A stretch of 64,000 bases of DNA from Romanomermis culicivorax (taxonomy: Eukaryota; Nematoda; Enoplea; Mermithida; Mermithidae): the NCBI GenBank assembly GCA_963922205.1, contig CAWUHX010000247.1:372001-436000 (forward strand), read 5' to 3'. Positions 34,063-43,050 of the stretch are shown here, piece by piece (position 1 is the first letter of the stretch; the number at the start of each line of letters is the position of its first letter). The translations under genes were made by a program, and so were the position numbers. Under the pieces are notes generated by a model that did not search any database, was not told the DNA's origin, and saw only the letters and a program-made list of their open reading frames with translations.

Positions 34063-34600
34063 TTTGAATAGATATCCTTGAAACCGACTACTCTACGTGG
34101 AGTCTTTTTTAAGAATGAGGAACGTCGTTTCAGGTGTTTACGTTTATGTTGTTTTTGATGTTGATGCTGTTGACGCTGACCATCATTTAACTTTTTATTG
34201 CTTTTTATATGTATCGTAGAATTTATATGTTTACGCTTCCCTAAACCTTTTCCTTTATGAATGCGTTCGCCCGTTTCGTGTAATAAGCTACCAGCTGCAT
34301 TTCGTCCATGCTCAGCAACACTTTCTTTAAAAGAACGGCCTTCTACAACATCACCTGCAATTTTGGAACCTGCAGCAAGTGCATGCTTTCCTGCAGATTT
34401 TAACAAAGGCATAGCTAGACGCCACAAACTCTTAAAAAATTACCAACTCCAGCTCCTTGATGTCTATAATAATATGGATATGCTGCTCGGAAACCTTCTA
34501 AGGTACCACCTAACTGAAATTGATTATCTTGAATGCTGTGTTGATAAATTTTGATCCAGTAATCAACGGTTTCAGGGATAAATACAGTATGTATATTTTG
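34059..34600 (-). pseudogene. Core/pVI-like minor virion protein, split by a -1 frame change
   Basis: The downstream frame (to TGA 34,059) encodes a basic protein with LLKSAGKHALAAGSKIAGDV, like Polinton proteins compared with adenovirus pVI/pX, and a Lys/Arg/His/Gln-rich tail. A preceding frame (34,440 to about 34,598) encodes FQLGGTLEGFRAAYP and RHQGAGVGNF, the Gly-rich start usual for this protein. The frames meet at TTTTTTA (34,433-34,439), where a -1 step would connect them. No ATG is seen upstream in the first frame before an in-frame TGA, so the true 5' end is missing or on another exon. It could be a decayed gene with a one-base loss in a T-run, or a real -1 frameshift site. The listed end is the limit of recognisable coding. 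Confidence 0.6.
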
Positions 34601-34725
34601 CTTTGAAAATCAAAAGGAACAACTAAATGAATTAATTAATTAAGAGCGTTTGTGAAAATTCAACCTGACGACAACGTGTCCAAATGCAAATGAATGAATG
34701 AGTAAATAAAAATTTGATACTATGC

Positions 34726-35643
34726 TTATAGGAATAAAGGAGTACGTCGCCGAAAATGTAATTTAACTATAACATTCCCAAACTGAAAGGTTATAAGCTC
34801 ATTCATACTGTTTTTTATATTAATCTCGAGTACTGTAATTTCTTTTAATTGAATGGGTATATAGTGAGGTGTTTCACATAATCGACTCACATTATCTTTG
34901 TATTTTCCCTGAACATTTACTATACGTAAAAGCGGTGTTAGAGTATTTCCAACAATCTGATTTTCAATAATATTACAGTAAACATAAAAATTCTGTAAAT
35001 CATTCAAATTTGGTGGTTGAATGCCTAACATGTATAAATGATTAGTTCCAGGCTCGGCAAGAAAAACAGCTTTGGATGGTGGAACATGTGTGTTAGAATT
35101 TTTTGGAGGTTTCTCGCCAACAGTATATAAGTTAATATTCACAGCTCTATTTAAAAAATCATCAGCAGTTGCATAGGCATCAGTATTGGTAGCACAAAAT
35201 CCTTGAAGCTCCATTAACCGTTTGCTTATATCGATTTTACGTAAGATTGTACCACTTTTTATTTTCAAATTAACTAATCCTCTACTATGTTCATCGTATG
35301 AAAACATGATTTCCATATTAGTTCCGGCAATAGCTGCTCCAACTTTTGCATTCAACTCTTCAATTAATTCAGATATGGTAAAGTAATGTTTTTCAAAAAC
35401 TATTACTTTAATTTTTTTGACCTTATTTCCAACACCATCCGTAATTAATGTTATTACATTATCTCCACCATGATTGGTAAATGTAGCCCAACTATAGGGG
35501 TATATTATTTCACTTAGCCCTACCTCCCAGCTTCCATCTAGTTTTAAACGGTAAGGTAGATGGGCTGAAAAATCAGAGGGTTTGTTTCCATTTTTGCTAT
35601 TACTAGGTAATGTGATATAAAATTGATCTTCAAAGGTTGTCAT
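34726..35643 (-). CDS. Polinton minor capsid protein (penton-type jelly roll)
   Basis: 305 residues, single exon, ATG at 35,643. The N-terminus FYITLPSNSKNGNKPSDFSA followed by LDGSWEVGLSEIIYPYSW is the hallmark of the Polinton minor capsid protein (TLPSN...G.WEVGL.EI.YP.SW). Established structural predictions place this protein as the penton at the vertices. Its first codons overlap the last 14 bases of the next upstream frame (35,630-35,938). The frame is intact. Confidence 0.85.
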   Translation of the reverse strand: MTTFEDQFYITLPSNSKNGNKPSDFSAHLPYRLKLDGSWEVGLSEIIYPYSWATFTNHGGDNVITLITDGVGNKVKKIKVIVFEKHYFTISELIEELNAKVGAAIAGTNMEIMFSYDEHSRGLVNLKIKSGTILRKIDISKRLMELQGFCATNTDAYATADDFLNRAVNINLYTVGEKPPKNSNTHVPPSKAVFLAEPGTNHLYMLGIQPPNLNDLQNFYVYCNIIENQIVGNTLTPLLRIVNVQGKYKDNVSRLCETPHYIPIQLKEITVLEINIKNSMNELITFQFGNVIVKLHFRRRTPLFL

Positions 35644-35938
35644 TATTTATAATGTTACTTGCTGTTGCTATAGGTACGGTCTTCAATGAATTAGATGACT
35701 GTAATACTGTCGGTACGGGGCTAGGTAATAAATATCCTATACAAGCGCACAAAAGACCAACCCACAATTGTGTATTATTATTGTAGAGAGATAAATTTAT
35801 TATAGCTGTAATGACTACAATGTATATTAGTATGACCTGACTGAAGAAAACCACTTCGTTTCGAGGTAGACATTTTCCAAAAAACTCCCAAACGCTAATG
35901 CGAGACGTTTCTGAATGCGTACTATTACTACTATCCAT
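35630..35938 (-). CDS. Small two-helix membrane protein of the Polinton
   Basis: 102 residues with LPRNEVVFFSQVILIYIVVI forming one hydrophobic segment and TQLWVGLLCACIGYLLPSP a second. The pattern LPR.E..FF.QVI.IYIV and the ..LLP.P end is one I know from small membrane proteins next to the capsid genes in animal Polintons. Probably a virion or host membrane protein; its job is unknown. The ATG at 35,938 is preceded by an AT-rich 300-bp spacer that probably holds the promoter for the capsid group. Confidence 0.7.
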   Translation of the reverse strand: MDSSNSTHSETSRISVWEFFGKCLPRNEVVFFSQVILIYIVVITAIINLSLYNNNTQLWVGLLCACIGYLLPSPVPTVLQSSNSLKTVPIATASNIINNDNL

Positions 35939-36243
35939 TTCAAAATAAAAAATTTTTTATTTAACAACTAAACACTCAGTTATAAATTTATAAGAAGGCG
36001 GAGCTACTAAAGTAACCAATAAAATTATACAAGAATATAAAGGAGGCGGAGCTATCAAAATGGAGTAAAATTTATATATAAACACATAAAGAAGGAGTTA
36101 ACTTTTTACAAATGTGTACATAATTTATTTCGCAAGTGACCTTTTACAGAAAATTTACAATGAAAAAACTTACAAATCAACTTATCATTATAAACAAAAT
36201 TTGTGTTACTGAAACTTTTAAACATTTTATACATAGGAACATG
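35939..36243. other. AT-rich spacer between the protease and the capsid group
   Basis: No frame. It contains two related phrases 'AAGGAGGCGGAGCTA' and 'AAGAAGGCGGAGCTACTAAA' about 50 bp apart (35,993-36,052) and TATATATAAAC-type sequence (36,071-36,085), probably promoter of the minus-strand gene to the left-hand side. Confidence 0.4.
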
Positions 36244-36612
36244 TCACACTTTATAATACAAAAAATATAAAGTATATATACCACAAACCCTACTATTAAA
36301 ATTTTGTAAATGTTTCTTATTTGTATATCTTATCAAAGCATTTTTGTTAATATAGTTTATAAAAGCAGGAACAAGTGGTGGTAAACCATAAGAATCAAAA
36401 TAATATACAGAGTTAGCATTATCAAAATACATAGCTATCCAGTGACTTCCTTTTTGAAAAGATGTATCGGTGTTTGCAATTAAAGCCGCAGGTCTTTTAA
36501 CTATCTTTGGTAGAGTATCGCAAGCAAAAACCCCTAAAAAATTTTCCGATAATAGCGCATCTTGTTGAACATAATATGTCAATTCAAAGTTGTTCATCGT
36601 AATCGTCGTCAT
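36244..36612 (-). CDS. Adenain-like cysteine protease (Polinton PRO)
   Basis: 122 residues. The catalytic pattern is visible: His in [10 protein letters not shown], acidic residue in [10 protein letters not shown] and Cys in [12 protein letters not shown], in the order His, Asp/Glu, Cys of adenovirus proteases. It presumably matures capsid precursors. It is shorter than adenovirus protease (about 200), as is usual in Polintons. Start could be ATG 36,612 or the in-frame Met at 36,597. Its 5' end overlaps the shifted 3' end of the integrase frame. Confidence 0.85.
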   Translation of the reverse strand: MTTITMNNFELTYYVQQDALLSENFLGVFACDTLPKIVKRPAALIANTDTSFQKGSHWIAMYFDNANSVYYFDSYGLPPLVPAFINYINKNALIRYTNKKHLQNFNSRVCGIYTLYFLYYKV

Positions 36613-36656
36613 CGTCGTTTTGTATATCCTTTTCTAAAATCCAGCTGTTGAATTTT

Positions 36657-37697
36657 TCAGGATAACCCCCCCCCCCACTTCACAAGTACTCTATTCTGAC
36701 CATCTGGTAAACGTTTAGTTTTCAAAACCTTTTCAACTTTGTATTCTTTGATATTAGGATTAAAATCAATTTTCTGTAGTTCTTTTTCATAAAAACGTCC
36801 TTCTATATCTTCGCCTTCCAGATCCTGAATTGTATAAAGTATATGATTTCGGGTCTTTTCAATATGTTTTACTTTGAAAACTTCTTCACTCCATTGAGGT
36901 AAATAACCTTTGTCAAATACACCTCTATGTTTACTAATTCGCACGTAATCTCCTATATCAATCTTAGACTTTCTAGTGTATAATCTTTCAGGGTAGAGTC
37001 TTTGCCATATAATTTTTTCGTTAGAATAATCTACATTAATAGGTTTTTCCTTAATCGATCTATGAACAGAGTGATTGTAGTTGGAAACAACTGAGGGTAA
37101 AATATCAATCCATTTATAAGTGGTAAACTCTGTAAAATATTTAAATAATTTAGTTTTTAAGGTTCTATTAAACCGTTCCACTATTGAACATTTAATGTCT
37201 TCGTTTTGAGAAGTAAAAAAATGTATATCGTTAGTTTTCAATAATTTTTGGAAATCTTTGTTGACAAATTCTTTTCCTTTATCGCTGCGCACTCTCCAAG
37301 GGATTCGACCTCTTTCTAAAATATTTTGAAAAGCATCACAAACATTCTTTGAGTGTTTTGATTTTAAGGGTTCAACCCATGCGTATTTACTTAATACATC
37401 TATACATGTAAGCATAAATTTGTATCCATCGTTAAAATCTGCTAAAGAAGACATATCTGCCAAATCAATTTCCCATTGTTGATCCATAGCTGTAACATAA
37501 ATACGATTACGTGGAAATTTTTTGTTGACTTGTTTATGTAGAGTATAACTATCTTGTTTTGAAAGCCAATCTTTAACATTTTTACGTGTAATTGTTTTAC
37601 GGTGCTTTCTAGCTTCAGCATATAATTTTTCAATACTAGAAAAAGCTGTAGGAGTTCCGTGTAGATTTTTGTATAATTTCGAAAGTAAGGTGTTCAT
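36657..37697 (-). CDS. Polinton integrase with chromodomain cut by a poly-G frameshift
   Basis: Starts at ATG 37,697, four bases after the stop of the upstream gene. The catalytic core has D in QWEIDLADM, D in VRSDKGKEF and E in IVERFNRTL (a D,D,E triad), so strand transfer chemistry should be intact. C-terminal SH3-like and chromodomain segments follow (EYKVEKVLKTKR, RVLVKWGG). The frame ends at TGA 36,657 just past a run of 11 G (36,666-36,676, minus strand). The alternative frame right after that run continues the chromodomain with [13 protein letters not shown] and an Asp-rich tail to a stop at 36,584. One G fewer (or two more) would restore it. Chromodomains can steer integration to modified chromatin. 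So this copy probably makes a truncated chromodomain unless slippage occurs. Confidence 0.85.
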   Translation of the reverse strand: MNTLLSKLYKNLHGTPTAFSSIEKLYAEARKHRKTITRKNVKDWLSKQDSYTLHKQVNKKFPRNRIYVTAMDQQWEIDLADMSSLADFNDGYKFMLTCIDVLSKYAWVEPLKSKHSKNVCDAFQNILERGRIPWRVRSDKGKEFVNKDFQKLLKTNDIHFFTSQNEDIKCSIVERFNRTLKTKLFKYFTEFTTYKWIDILPSVVSNYNHSVHRSIKEKPINVDYSNEKIIWQRLYPERLYTRKSKIDIGDYVRISKHRGVFDKGYLPQWSEEVFKVKHIEKTRNHILYTIQDLEGEDIEGRFYEKELQKIDFNPNIKEYKVEKVLKTKRLPDGQNRVLVKWGGGLS

Positions 37698-37701
37698 CGC
37701 T

Positions 37702-38559
37702 CTAGTACAAAGGAGTATACCATCTAAGTGCTCTAGCTTTGCGTCGTATCTTCTTTTCTGTTGAGTTTCCTTTATTAAAGAATGAATCGTCTTTGATATC
37801 TTCCTCGGCACCACTTGAAAATAAATCAACACCTTTCACAAATGGTTTATTCAACTGTTTGACACTACTAACTGTATGATCATCTGATTCTTCCGGAGGT
37901 GTATGGTAGGAGAGTTTCTGAGGTAAAGTGAATAACATTTTACGTAATGGGTTTCCTATAGCCTCTAATGGTACATTATATTTTTTCAAAGCATTAACAA
38001 ACTCATCTACTCCAAGCGTTTGCGTAATTTTTGAACATTTACGAGACAAATCATGTAATAAATCAATAATATGTGATCCTTCAATTAATTTCCCATCAAT
38101 TAATACTTCACCTTGCTTATTAACATTTATACTAGGGTTACGTCGCACATGTTCCAATAATAAGGATGCTGAGCGTTTAAACTGTTTAGGAATACCGCTA
38201 AGTAACTTTTCATTGTTCAGCCAATTTTTTTCTTTTTGTTTCAAATCATCACTATCGTTCTCATCTTCTTCGTTATCAATAACTTTTTGTTTTAAAATAA
38301 CTGTAGTTGGTTGAGCCTTTTCATGTTCAAAAGTTAAATATTGTGAAAATAGTTGCGAGTACATTTTGTATTGTTCTTCAGGTGTTAATGTATTATCTTT
38401 CAAAATGCGTTCTAGCTCGTTATGATACATGTCAACTTGCTTAGCTATACCTGTCTTTTCATTTGAACTCGTCGTAGAAGAAGAAGAAGAAGCCTGAGAG
38501 TTATTCAGTTTATTCAGAACCTCCTGAGGTATAAGAGCAAATTTATTAGCAAATTTCAT
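37702..38559 (-). CDS. Conserved Polinton protein upstream of the integrase, function unknown
   Basis: The ATG at 38,559 lies one base after the preceding gene's TAG; the product is 285 residues. Features: ALIPQEVLNKL at the N-terminus, a Ser-rich stretch, an Asp/Glu linker, and a C-terminal half with INVNKQGEVLIDGKLIEGSH and KKYNVPLEAIGN. These match the recurring 'GEiiidGk.i.GS.i.dLl...NVP...iGN' protein found beside integrase in animal Polintons. It ends RALRWYTPLY, a phrase that in other elements often opens the integrase, so the two may be expressed together. Predicted soluble; role unknown. Confidence 0.7.
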   Translation of the reverse strand: MKFANKFALIPQEVLNKLNNSQASSSSSTTSSNEKTGIAKQVDMYHNELERILKDNTLTPEEQYKMYSQLFSQYLTFEHEKAQPTTVILKQKVIDNEEDENDSDDLKQKEKNWLNNEKLLSGIPKQFKRSASLLLEHVRRNPSINVNKQGEVLIDGKLIEGSHIIDLLHDLSRKCSKITQTLGVDEFVNALKKYNVPLEAIGNPLRKMLFTLPQKLSYHTPPEESDDHTVSSVKQLNKPFVKGVDLFSSGAEEDIKDDSFFNKGNSTEKKIRRKARALRWYTPLY

Positions 38560-38560
38560 T

Positions 38561-38911
38561 CTATAATAATTTCTCTGTAACAAAACTTGCTAATGTAGAT
38601 AATAAAACGGGTAGTACTAGAGGTAAAAATGCTCCACCACTTTGAACAATTCTTACACGTTTATTATGTAAATCTTTTTTCTTGTTTTTTTCGTGTCTTG
38701 TAGCTAAACCTCTGGGCAATAATTTATGTTTGGCCAATTTCTTTTTTAAGTTTGAATTAATAGGAATATTACCGTTCAAAATGTTCAAACAAATTTCACA
38801 TATACAACAGATCAAATCGGGGGAAGAATGTTGAAGAAAACGTCTTTGAACACGATTTGAATTTTTTAACACATTGAGCTCGTGAATATATTTCTTTAAT
38901 CTAGAAGCCAT
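38561..38911 (-). CDS. Small basic Polinton protein with hydrophobic C-terminus
   Basis: 116 residues. A Cys-rich middle (LICCICEICLNILNGNIP), a Lys/Arg-rich segment (KKKLAKHKLLPRGL) and a C-terminal SGGAFLPLVLPVLLSTL hydrophobic tail match a small protein I know from many animal Polintons (CxCE.alN.L.GN.p...K..L..hk...GGFLP.LL.P). Possibly a nucleic-acid-associated or membrane-anchored virion protein; not established. It is separated from the next gene by one base. Confidence 0.7.
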   Translation of the reverse strand: MASRLKKYIHELNVLKNSNRVQRRFLQHSSPDLICCICEICLNILNGNIPINSNLKKKLAKHKLLPRGLATRHEKNKKKDLHNKRVRIVQSGGAFLPLVLPVLLSTLASFVTEKLL

Positions 38912-38993
38912 ACAAAACAGACCGTACCATACAAAAAAATTTTACAATAATGACCAAATGGTGAGTAAACATTGAAATATTTATTGTATTACA

Positions 38994-39462
38994 TTAAGAT
39001 AGTAATGAAGCTTCATTTTGTATGACGATATTCAACTCTTCGCGTCTAGAAAAAGCACACAAGTTATTCATATTTATAAAAAATAGTTTATGAACTGTAT
39101 CTAGTTTTAAAAAAAGATCTTCTACAAAAATAGCGCGAGTTTCGATCATATCCAACTCGGTCAGTAATAATCTAGCAAAACACCAAAATTGTGTAACTTT
39201 TTTACGTCCCATGGGTAAACCAACTTCACGCCGTAAATGGTTGCACGCCTTAGCTATGTCTTTGTAAAAAATCTTGGCTTCAGGTGAGAAACGAGTCCAA
39301 AACAAATCAGCTATTTCGCGTTTCTGTTTGTTGTTAAGTATTTTACCTTAAATAAAAATACTATAGTTTAATAAATAGTTAAAGAAGAAGAAGAGATATA
39401 AAATTTTTACCTTTTACTTTATTTTGCACCATTCTGACAAAAACTTCAAATGCAGCTGACAT
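38994..39462 (-). CDS. Two-exon small protein, possibly HMG-box-like
   Basis: Exons 39,411-39,462 and 38,994-39,346 join (phase 1; intron GTAAAA...TTTAAG, 64 bp) to 134 residues starting MSAAFEVFVRMVQ. The first 60 residues have the spacing of an HMG box: aromatic F..F near the start, DLFWTRFSPEAKIFYKDIAKA corresponding to the W..ls..eK..y...A helix (shown here at its first 20 or so positions). An HMG-type DNA-bending protein would fit genome packaging, but the match is weak. The rest (LDMIETRAIFVEDL) is helical and unassigned. Confidence 0.5.
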
Positions 39463-39526
39463 CGTAATTGTCACAAAACAAACAAACAAATTATAGAAAA
39501 ACGACCAACCTCTTCAAAATTCTCGA

Positions 39527-39961
39527 CTAGACTGATGAAGGGTATAATATTTTTTTCTGATTATGTAATAAAGCTATCGTATCAATATATCGTAATCTAC
39601 TTCCATTGATGTACATGTTTTGAAATTTACTGCTTCGACTACAACAAGAAAATATGACAGGATTGAAAATATATATTTTGAAACACGCTCGTAATTGCAT
39701 AAATTGTCCGTCATTCTGAGGACAATGTAAAATTTTTTCTACATAACGTAGTAAGGGTATTATATGTAATTTATAATTTTCCCATAATAATAATTTCTGA
39801 TCTATAACATTTTTTGTGTTTGGTATCGTAAAATCTGTAGCATTTACAGGTTCTTCTTCATTTTCATAAAATTGAAAAGGGTATTGTACCCATACAATAA
39901 AAACAGCTATGAAAAGAATCACAGCGAGAGTGTTTAAAAAAATGTGTTTACTGTATATCAT
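39527..39961 (-). CDS. Signal-anchored Polinton protein, unknown
   Basis: 144 residues beginning MIYSKHIFLNTLAVILFIAV, a single hydrophobic segment near the N-terminus with few preceding charges, then a soluble domain with several Cys (ACFKIYIF, IFSCCSRSSKF). Type II membrane or secreted topology is likely. I do not recognise a family. It lies between the HMG-like gene and the packaging ATPase. Confidence 0.5.
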   Translation of the reverse strand: MIYSKHIFLNTLAVILFIAVFIVWVQYPFQFYENEEEPVNATDFTIPNTKNVIDQKLLLWENYKLHIIPLLRYVEKILHCPQNDGQFMQLRACFKIYIFNPVIFSCCSRSSKFQNMYINGSRLRYIDTIALLHNQKKILYPSSV

Positions 39962-40019
39962 ATCGCTAAAATAATAGGATCCGACTAACCTGTATAAAGT
40001 TTTTTGTAAAAATGATGAA

Positions 40020-40676
40020 TCATTTAGGTGTATACAAAATCATATGATCATTGTCGGGGAATATATTAGATCTAAGTCAATATTTTTCAGGACATGTCTG
40101 TGTAAGATCTATTAATAAATATCCGTATGGTTTACTAGTAGCATCCTCATACCCCTCTATAAAATAATTTGAGGTAGTTGGAAAAATCTGTCGAGCCAGT
40201 GTGCGGACTTGTAATCTATCGCTTGGGTTTTTTAAAAGAATTAAATATTGAGCGTTTATCCTACTCGTACGCATTCCATCAAAAAGGGCATTTTGAACTA
40301 TATGTATAATTGATATATTCCAATGATGCGATCCTTTAGTAAAAAGTTGAGTTAAACTTTGATCATTCTTCATCTCTTGCATCATATCATCCATAATTAA
40401 TAATTTAGGTGTATCTTTACTTTTCTGAAGTTCATTCAAATCAGGCGAACCTTGAATAAATTCTACATAAGAACATTTCTGAACTAATTCATCGTAAGCT
40501 TCTTGCCATTCCGAATAACACCAATAAATTTTCACAGGAGCAGGGTGAAGCATTTCTTTAGCAAAAATTACAAGTTTTTTAACAAATTGTGTTTTTCCTG
40601 ATTTTGTTGGAGCAGAAACTATACAGTTAAATGGATGTTTCCATATATAAAACTTTTCATCATCATCATTTGACAT
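40020..40676 (-). CDS. Packaging ATPase (FtsK/HerA, A32-like) with an in-frame TGA near the end
   Basis: ATG at 40,676. Walker A is SAPTKSGKTQF (residues about 22-32), Walker B is LLIMDD followed by MMQEM, and QNALFDGMRTSR holds the conserved sensor region, as in Polinton and giant-virus A32 packaging ATPases that pump DNA into the capsid. The open frame stops at TGA 40,077-40,079 just after QTCPEKY. In the same frame the sequence continues LRSNIFPDND to TGA 40,020-40,022. The family usually has Arg at the stop position (PE.YRLR..IFP), so a CGA-to-TGA change is likely. The loss is only about 19 residues, so the ATPase could still fold. Coordinates include the segment past the stop. Confidence 0.82.
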
Positions 40677-40996
40677 CTCTTTTTTTGACAACAATAAAAA
40701 CCAACCACTTTTTACTTGAACAATTTTTAAAATGATTTTATTATTATTATTTTAAAACAAAATGTTATATAATTATCAAAATTACAATATAAAACAGTGC
40801 ACATGTAAAATATAAAGATAGATGATTATATAAAATAGAATAGCATTACTGTATGCAAAATATACGCGCAATGTATGTATGTATGTATGAAATTATATAA
40901 CAAGTAAATACGTAAGCAATTACATAAGCAAGCAAGCAAACTATAGCTAATTAAAACATACAAACTGTAATGAATGAATGAATGTAAGCAAAACTT

Positions 40997-41871
40997 TTAC
41001 AATTTACTGTTAATAAAATCGCGTAGTGTTTTGATAACAACAGCATCATCAAAATCATAATGATAACCTTCATCAATAAAACAAGCTACAGTATCCTTAA
41101 GAACTTTACGACCAGTACTTGTAAGTGGTATACATCTAAATATGTCAATCATCTGTTTAAAAGCGCAAAGACAGTAATAACCTTGAACTTCGCCTATAAC
41201 ATATTCAAAACACTCAATGATAAGTCGCATCTTTTCATATAAACGATTAACTGTTGGTGTAATTGCGATATTATATATGGAATTACGAGCTGGACACTGA
41301 TGATCCTCAACAATTCCTACCTCTTTCGCGCAATAACAATCAAAAATACATCCGTTAAAGATGTCTTGTATAACTAGTTCAGCACATATAACTATAAATA
41401 ATTTTTCACCTTTTACTACTTGCTCATCAAAAAACCATGGAATATCTAAACCCGGAACACGTAACTCACAAATACGTCTGGTTTCGGCGTCCAACGAATT
41501 GGTATCCGACGATGAATCGTAGTCAGGATCATTGAAACAATTGATGAAGAGATCGTTAATAAATGATGTTTGAACACTAGCTTCCTTTTGATCTTCACGA
41601 GTATTGCTTTGTTCTCCGGCGAATTTTGTAGCACGAATCCCTTCTTCTTCTTTAATAATTTTCTTATCTGCACCGACTTCTTCTTCTTTAATGATTTTAG
41701 GGGTAGAACCATCTTTTCCAACTACGTCGTCATTTTCGTTTGTTTTGCGTTTTATCGCTAGCTGGAGATTTGCTGCTAAAGCGTTGTACTCATTTGAAAT
41801 AGCTGGCGCTATCTCATGTATCATATTGGTCCAACGCCAAAATTGCTAAAGAATAAAACATTATATTTTAA

Positions 41872-41923
<52 letters not shown>

Positions 41924-42019
41924 ATTCATATATCAACTCACTTCTTTAGATAAACACCATGTCATTCTATTAAACAGATTGTTAAATCGTACTGTAACCC
42001 CATCGCTCTCGACCAGCAT
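40997..42019 (-). CDS. Two-exon Polinton protein of unknown function
   Basis: Exon 1 41,942-42,019 (26 codons, ATG at 42,019) and exon 2 40,997-41,845 join in phase 0 to 308 residues. The 96-bp intron is mostly (GAAA)n. The middle of the protein is Lys/Glu-rich with two similar IIKEEE phrases. The C-terminal half is Cys-rich (NGCIFDCYCAKEVGI, GYYCLCAFKQ) and helical. No known domain. Its position beside the PC4-like gene and opposite the polymerase suggests an early or replication-linked role, but that is inference. Confidence 0.6.
41846..41941. repeat. (GAAA)n microsatellite forming an intron
   Basis: About 16 uninterrupted GAAA units between donor GTGAGT and acceptor CTTTAG on the minus strand, where it reads TTTC repeated and so supplies an unusually long pyrimidine tract. 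Confidence 0.85.
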
Positions 42020-42043
42020 TTTATAACCAAGATTAATGCCGCA

Positions 42044-42244
42044 TCAACCTCCATGTGAAAACGTCTTTTCAATAATATTGACATTGCGACCTAGTATACC
42101 GTATTGTGGTAAAATGAGCTTGAATCCGCGACCGTACGCCTCTTTTGTTTTAGGGTCGACGTTACGAAAATAAATTGACACGTATCTACCTTCAACCACT
42201 ACAAATAATGCCATGTTTTCGTCTAACATGAACTGGTGTTCCAT
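42044..42244 (-). CDS. Small PC4-like single-stranded DNA binding protein (tentative)
   Basis: 66 residues from ATG 42,244. FVVVEGRYVSIYFRNVD then GRGFKLILPQYGIL resembles the PC4/Sub1 fold pattern (V.V..GkyVDIReyy....G...pG.kGIsL....w..L), which binds single-stranded DNA and is known from some Polintons and other DNA viruses. An upstream in-frame extension begins at a non-ATG codon and is repetitive, so I start at 42,244. 24 bases separate it from the next gene. Confidence 0.45.
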   Translation of the reverse strand: MEHQFMLDENMALFVVVEGRYVSIYFRNVDPKTKEAYGRGFKLILPQYGILGRNVNIIEKTFSHGG

Positions 42245-43050
42245 TTTCGAAAATTCTTGAAGAAATATTAATAAAGAGAGAGAGAGAGAAGAAGAGAGTA
42301 GTTTTTGTAGCAACAAAACAGATAAATGTATAAAGTGTTCAAAATTTTAGAGTAAAAAGGAGGTTATAACTATAATAAAATAACCAAGATATATAGCTTA
42401 TAGATGTAAGAGGAGGAGTTATAAGCATAATAAATATTCAAGACATATATCCTACAGTATTCTACTATTCTGAGGAGTATATGAGAGGAAAAGCTATGTT
42501 CTACAAAAATAAAATAAAATGTGCTTATGTGGTATGGTAACCTTTGAGATCAAAGCTAAAAAAATATATGTGTTTTATGTGTTATAGTAATTATCAAGGT
42601 CAAAGCTATAGAAGCAATATAGCCACGTGCGCATGAGTTATAAGGGTCTTTAAAGCTTTTCCACATAAAAAGAAAAGATGGTGCAACAGGGTTATAAGCA
42701 GCTATTACAGTTATTTTATAGCTTCAAGAATCAAAACAAAGATACTAGGGTTGTACAGTAAAACAGGTTTTCAACTGGTTTTATCTGGTTATATGCTAAT
42801 AAAATAAGCTAAAGAAATGATATGGGCACGTGTTCATGAGTTGTAGTGGTCTTTAAAGCTTTCCCATCATAAAAAATAAAAGTACTACAATAACATGGTA
42901 AACAATAATTAATTCTCTACTATAAAATTGATAGTTTTTTGCTAATTTATAAAAATTTTCTATTATTACTGTATAAGTTTTGATGAATAGGTTGTTTTCT
43001 ATTTTTCTAGTTTATAGTTTCTATATTTTCTAGTTTGGATAATTTTCATA
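42245..43050. promoter_or_regulatory. Divergent promoter region between the structural block and the polymerase
   Basis: An 800-bp AT-rich spacer from which transcription goes left (PC4-like gene onward) and right (polymerase). It contains (GAGA)n at 42,277-42,293. There are paired phrases 'GGCACGTGTTCATGAGTTGTAGTGGTCTTTAAAGCTTT' (42,825) and 'CACGTGCGCATGAGTTATAAGGGTCTTTAAAGCTTTT' (42,625), a 200-bp-spaced direct repeat with a CACGTG E-box-like core. The direct repeat is plain; regulatory use is inference. Confidence 0.45.

Noticed and set aside
37697..37832. N-terminal extension of the integrase frame upstream of ATG 37,697
   Set aside because: It is the shadow of the C-terminus of the preceding gene in another frame; the ATG follows that gene's stop by four bases.
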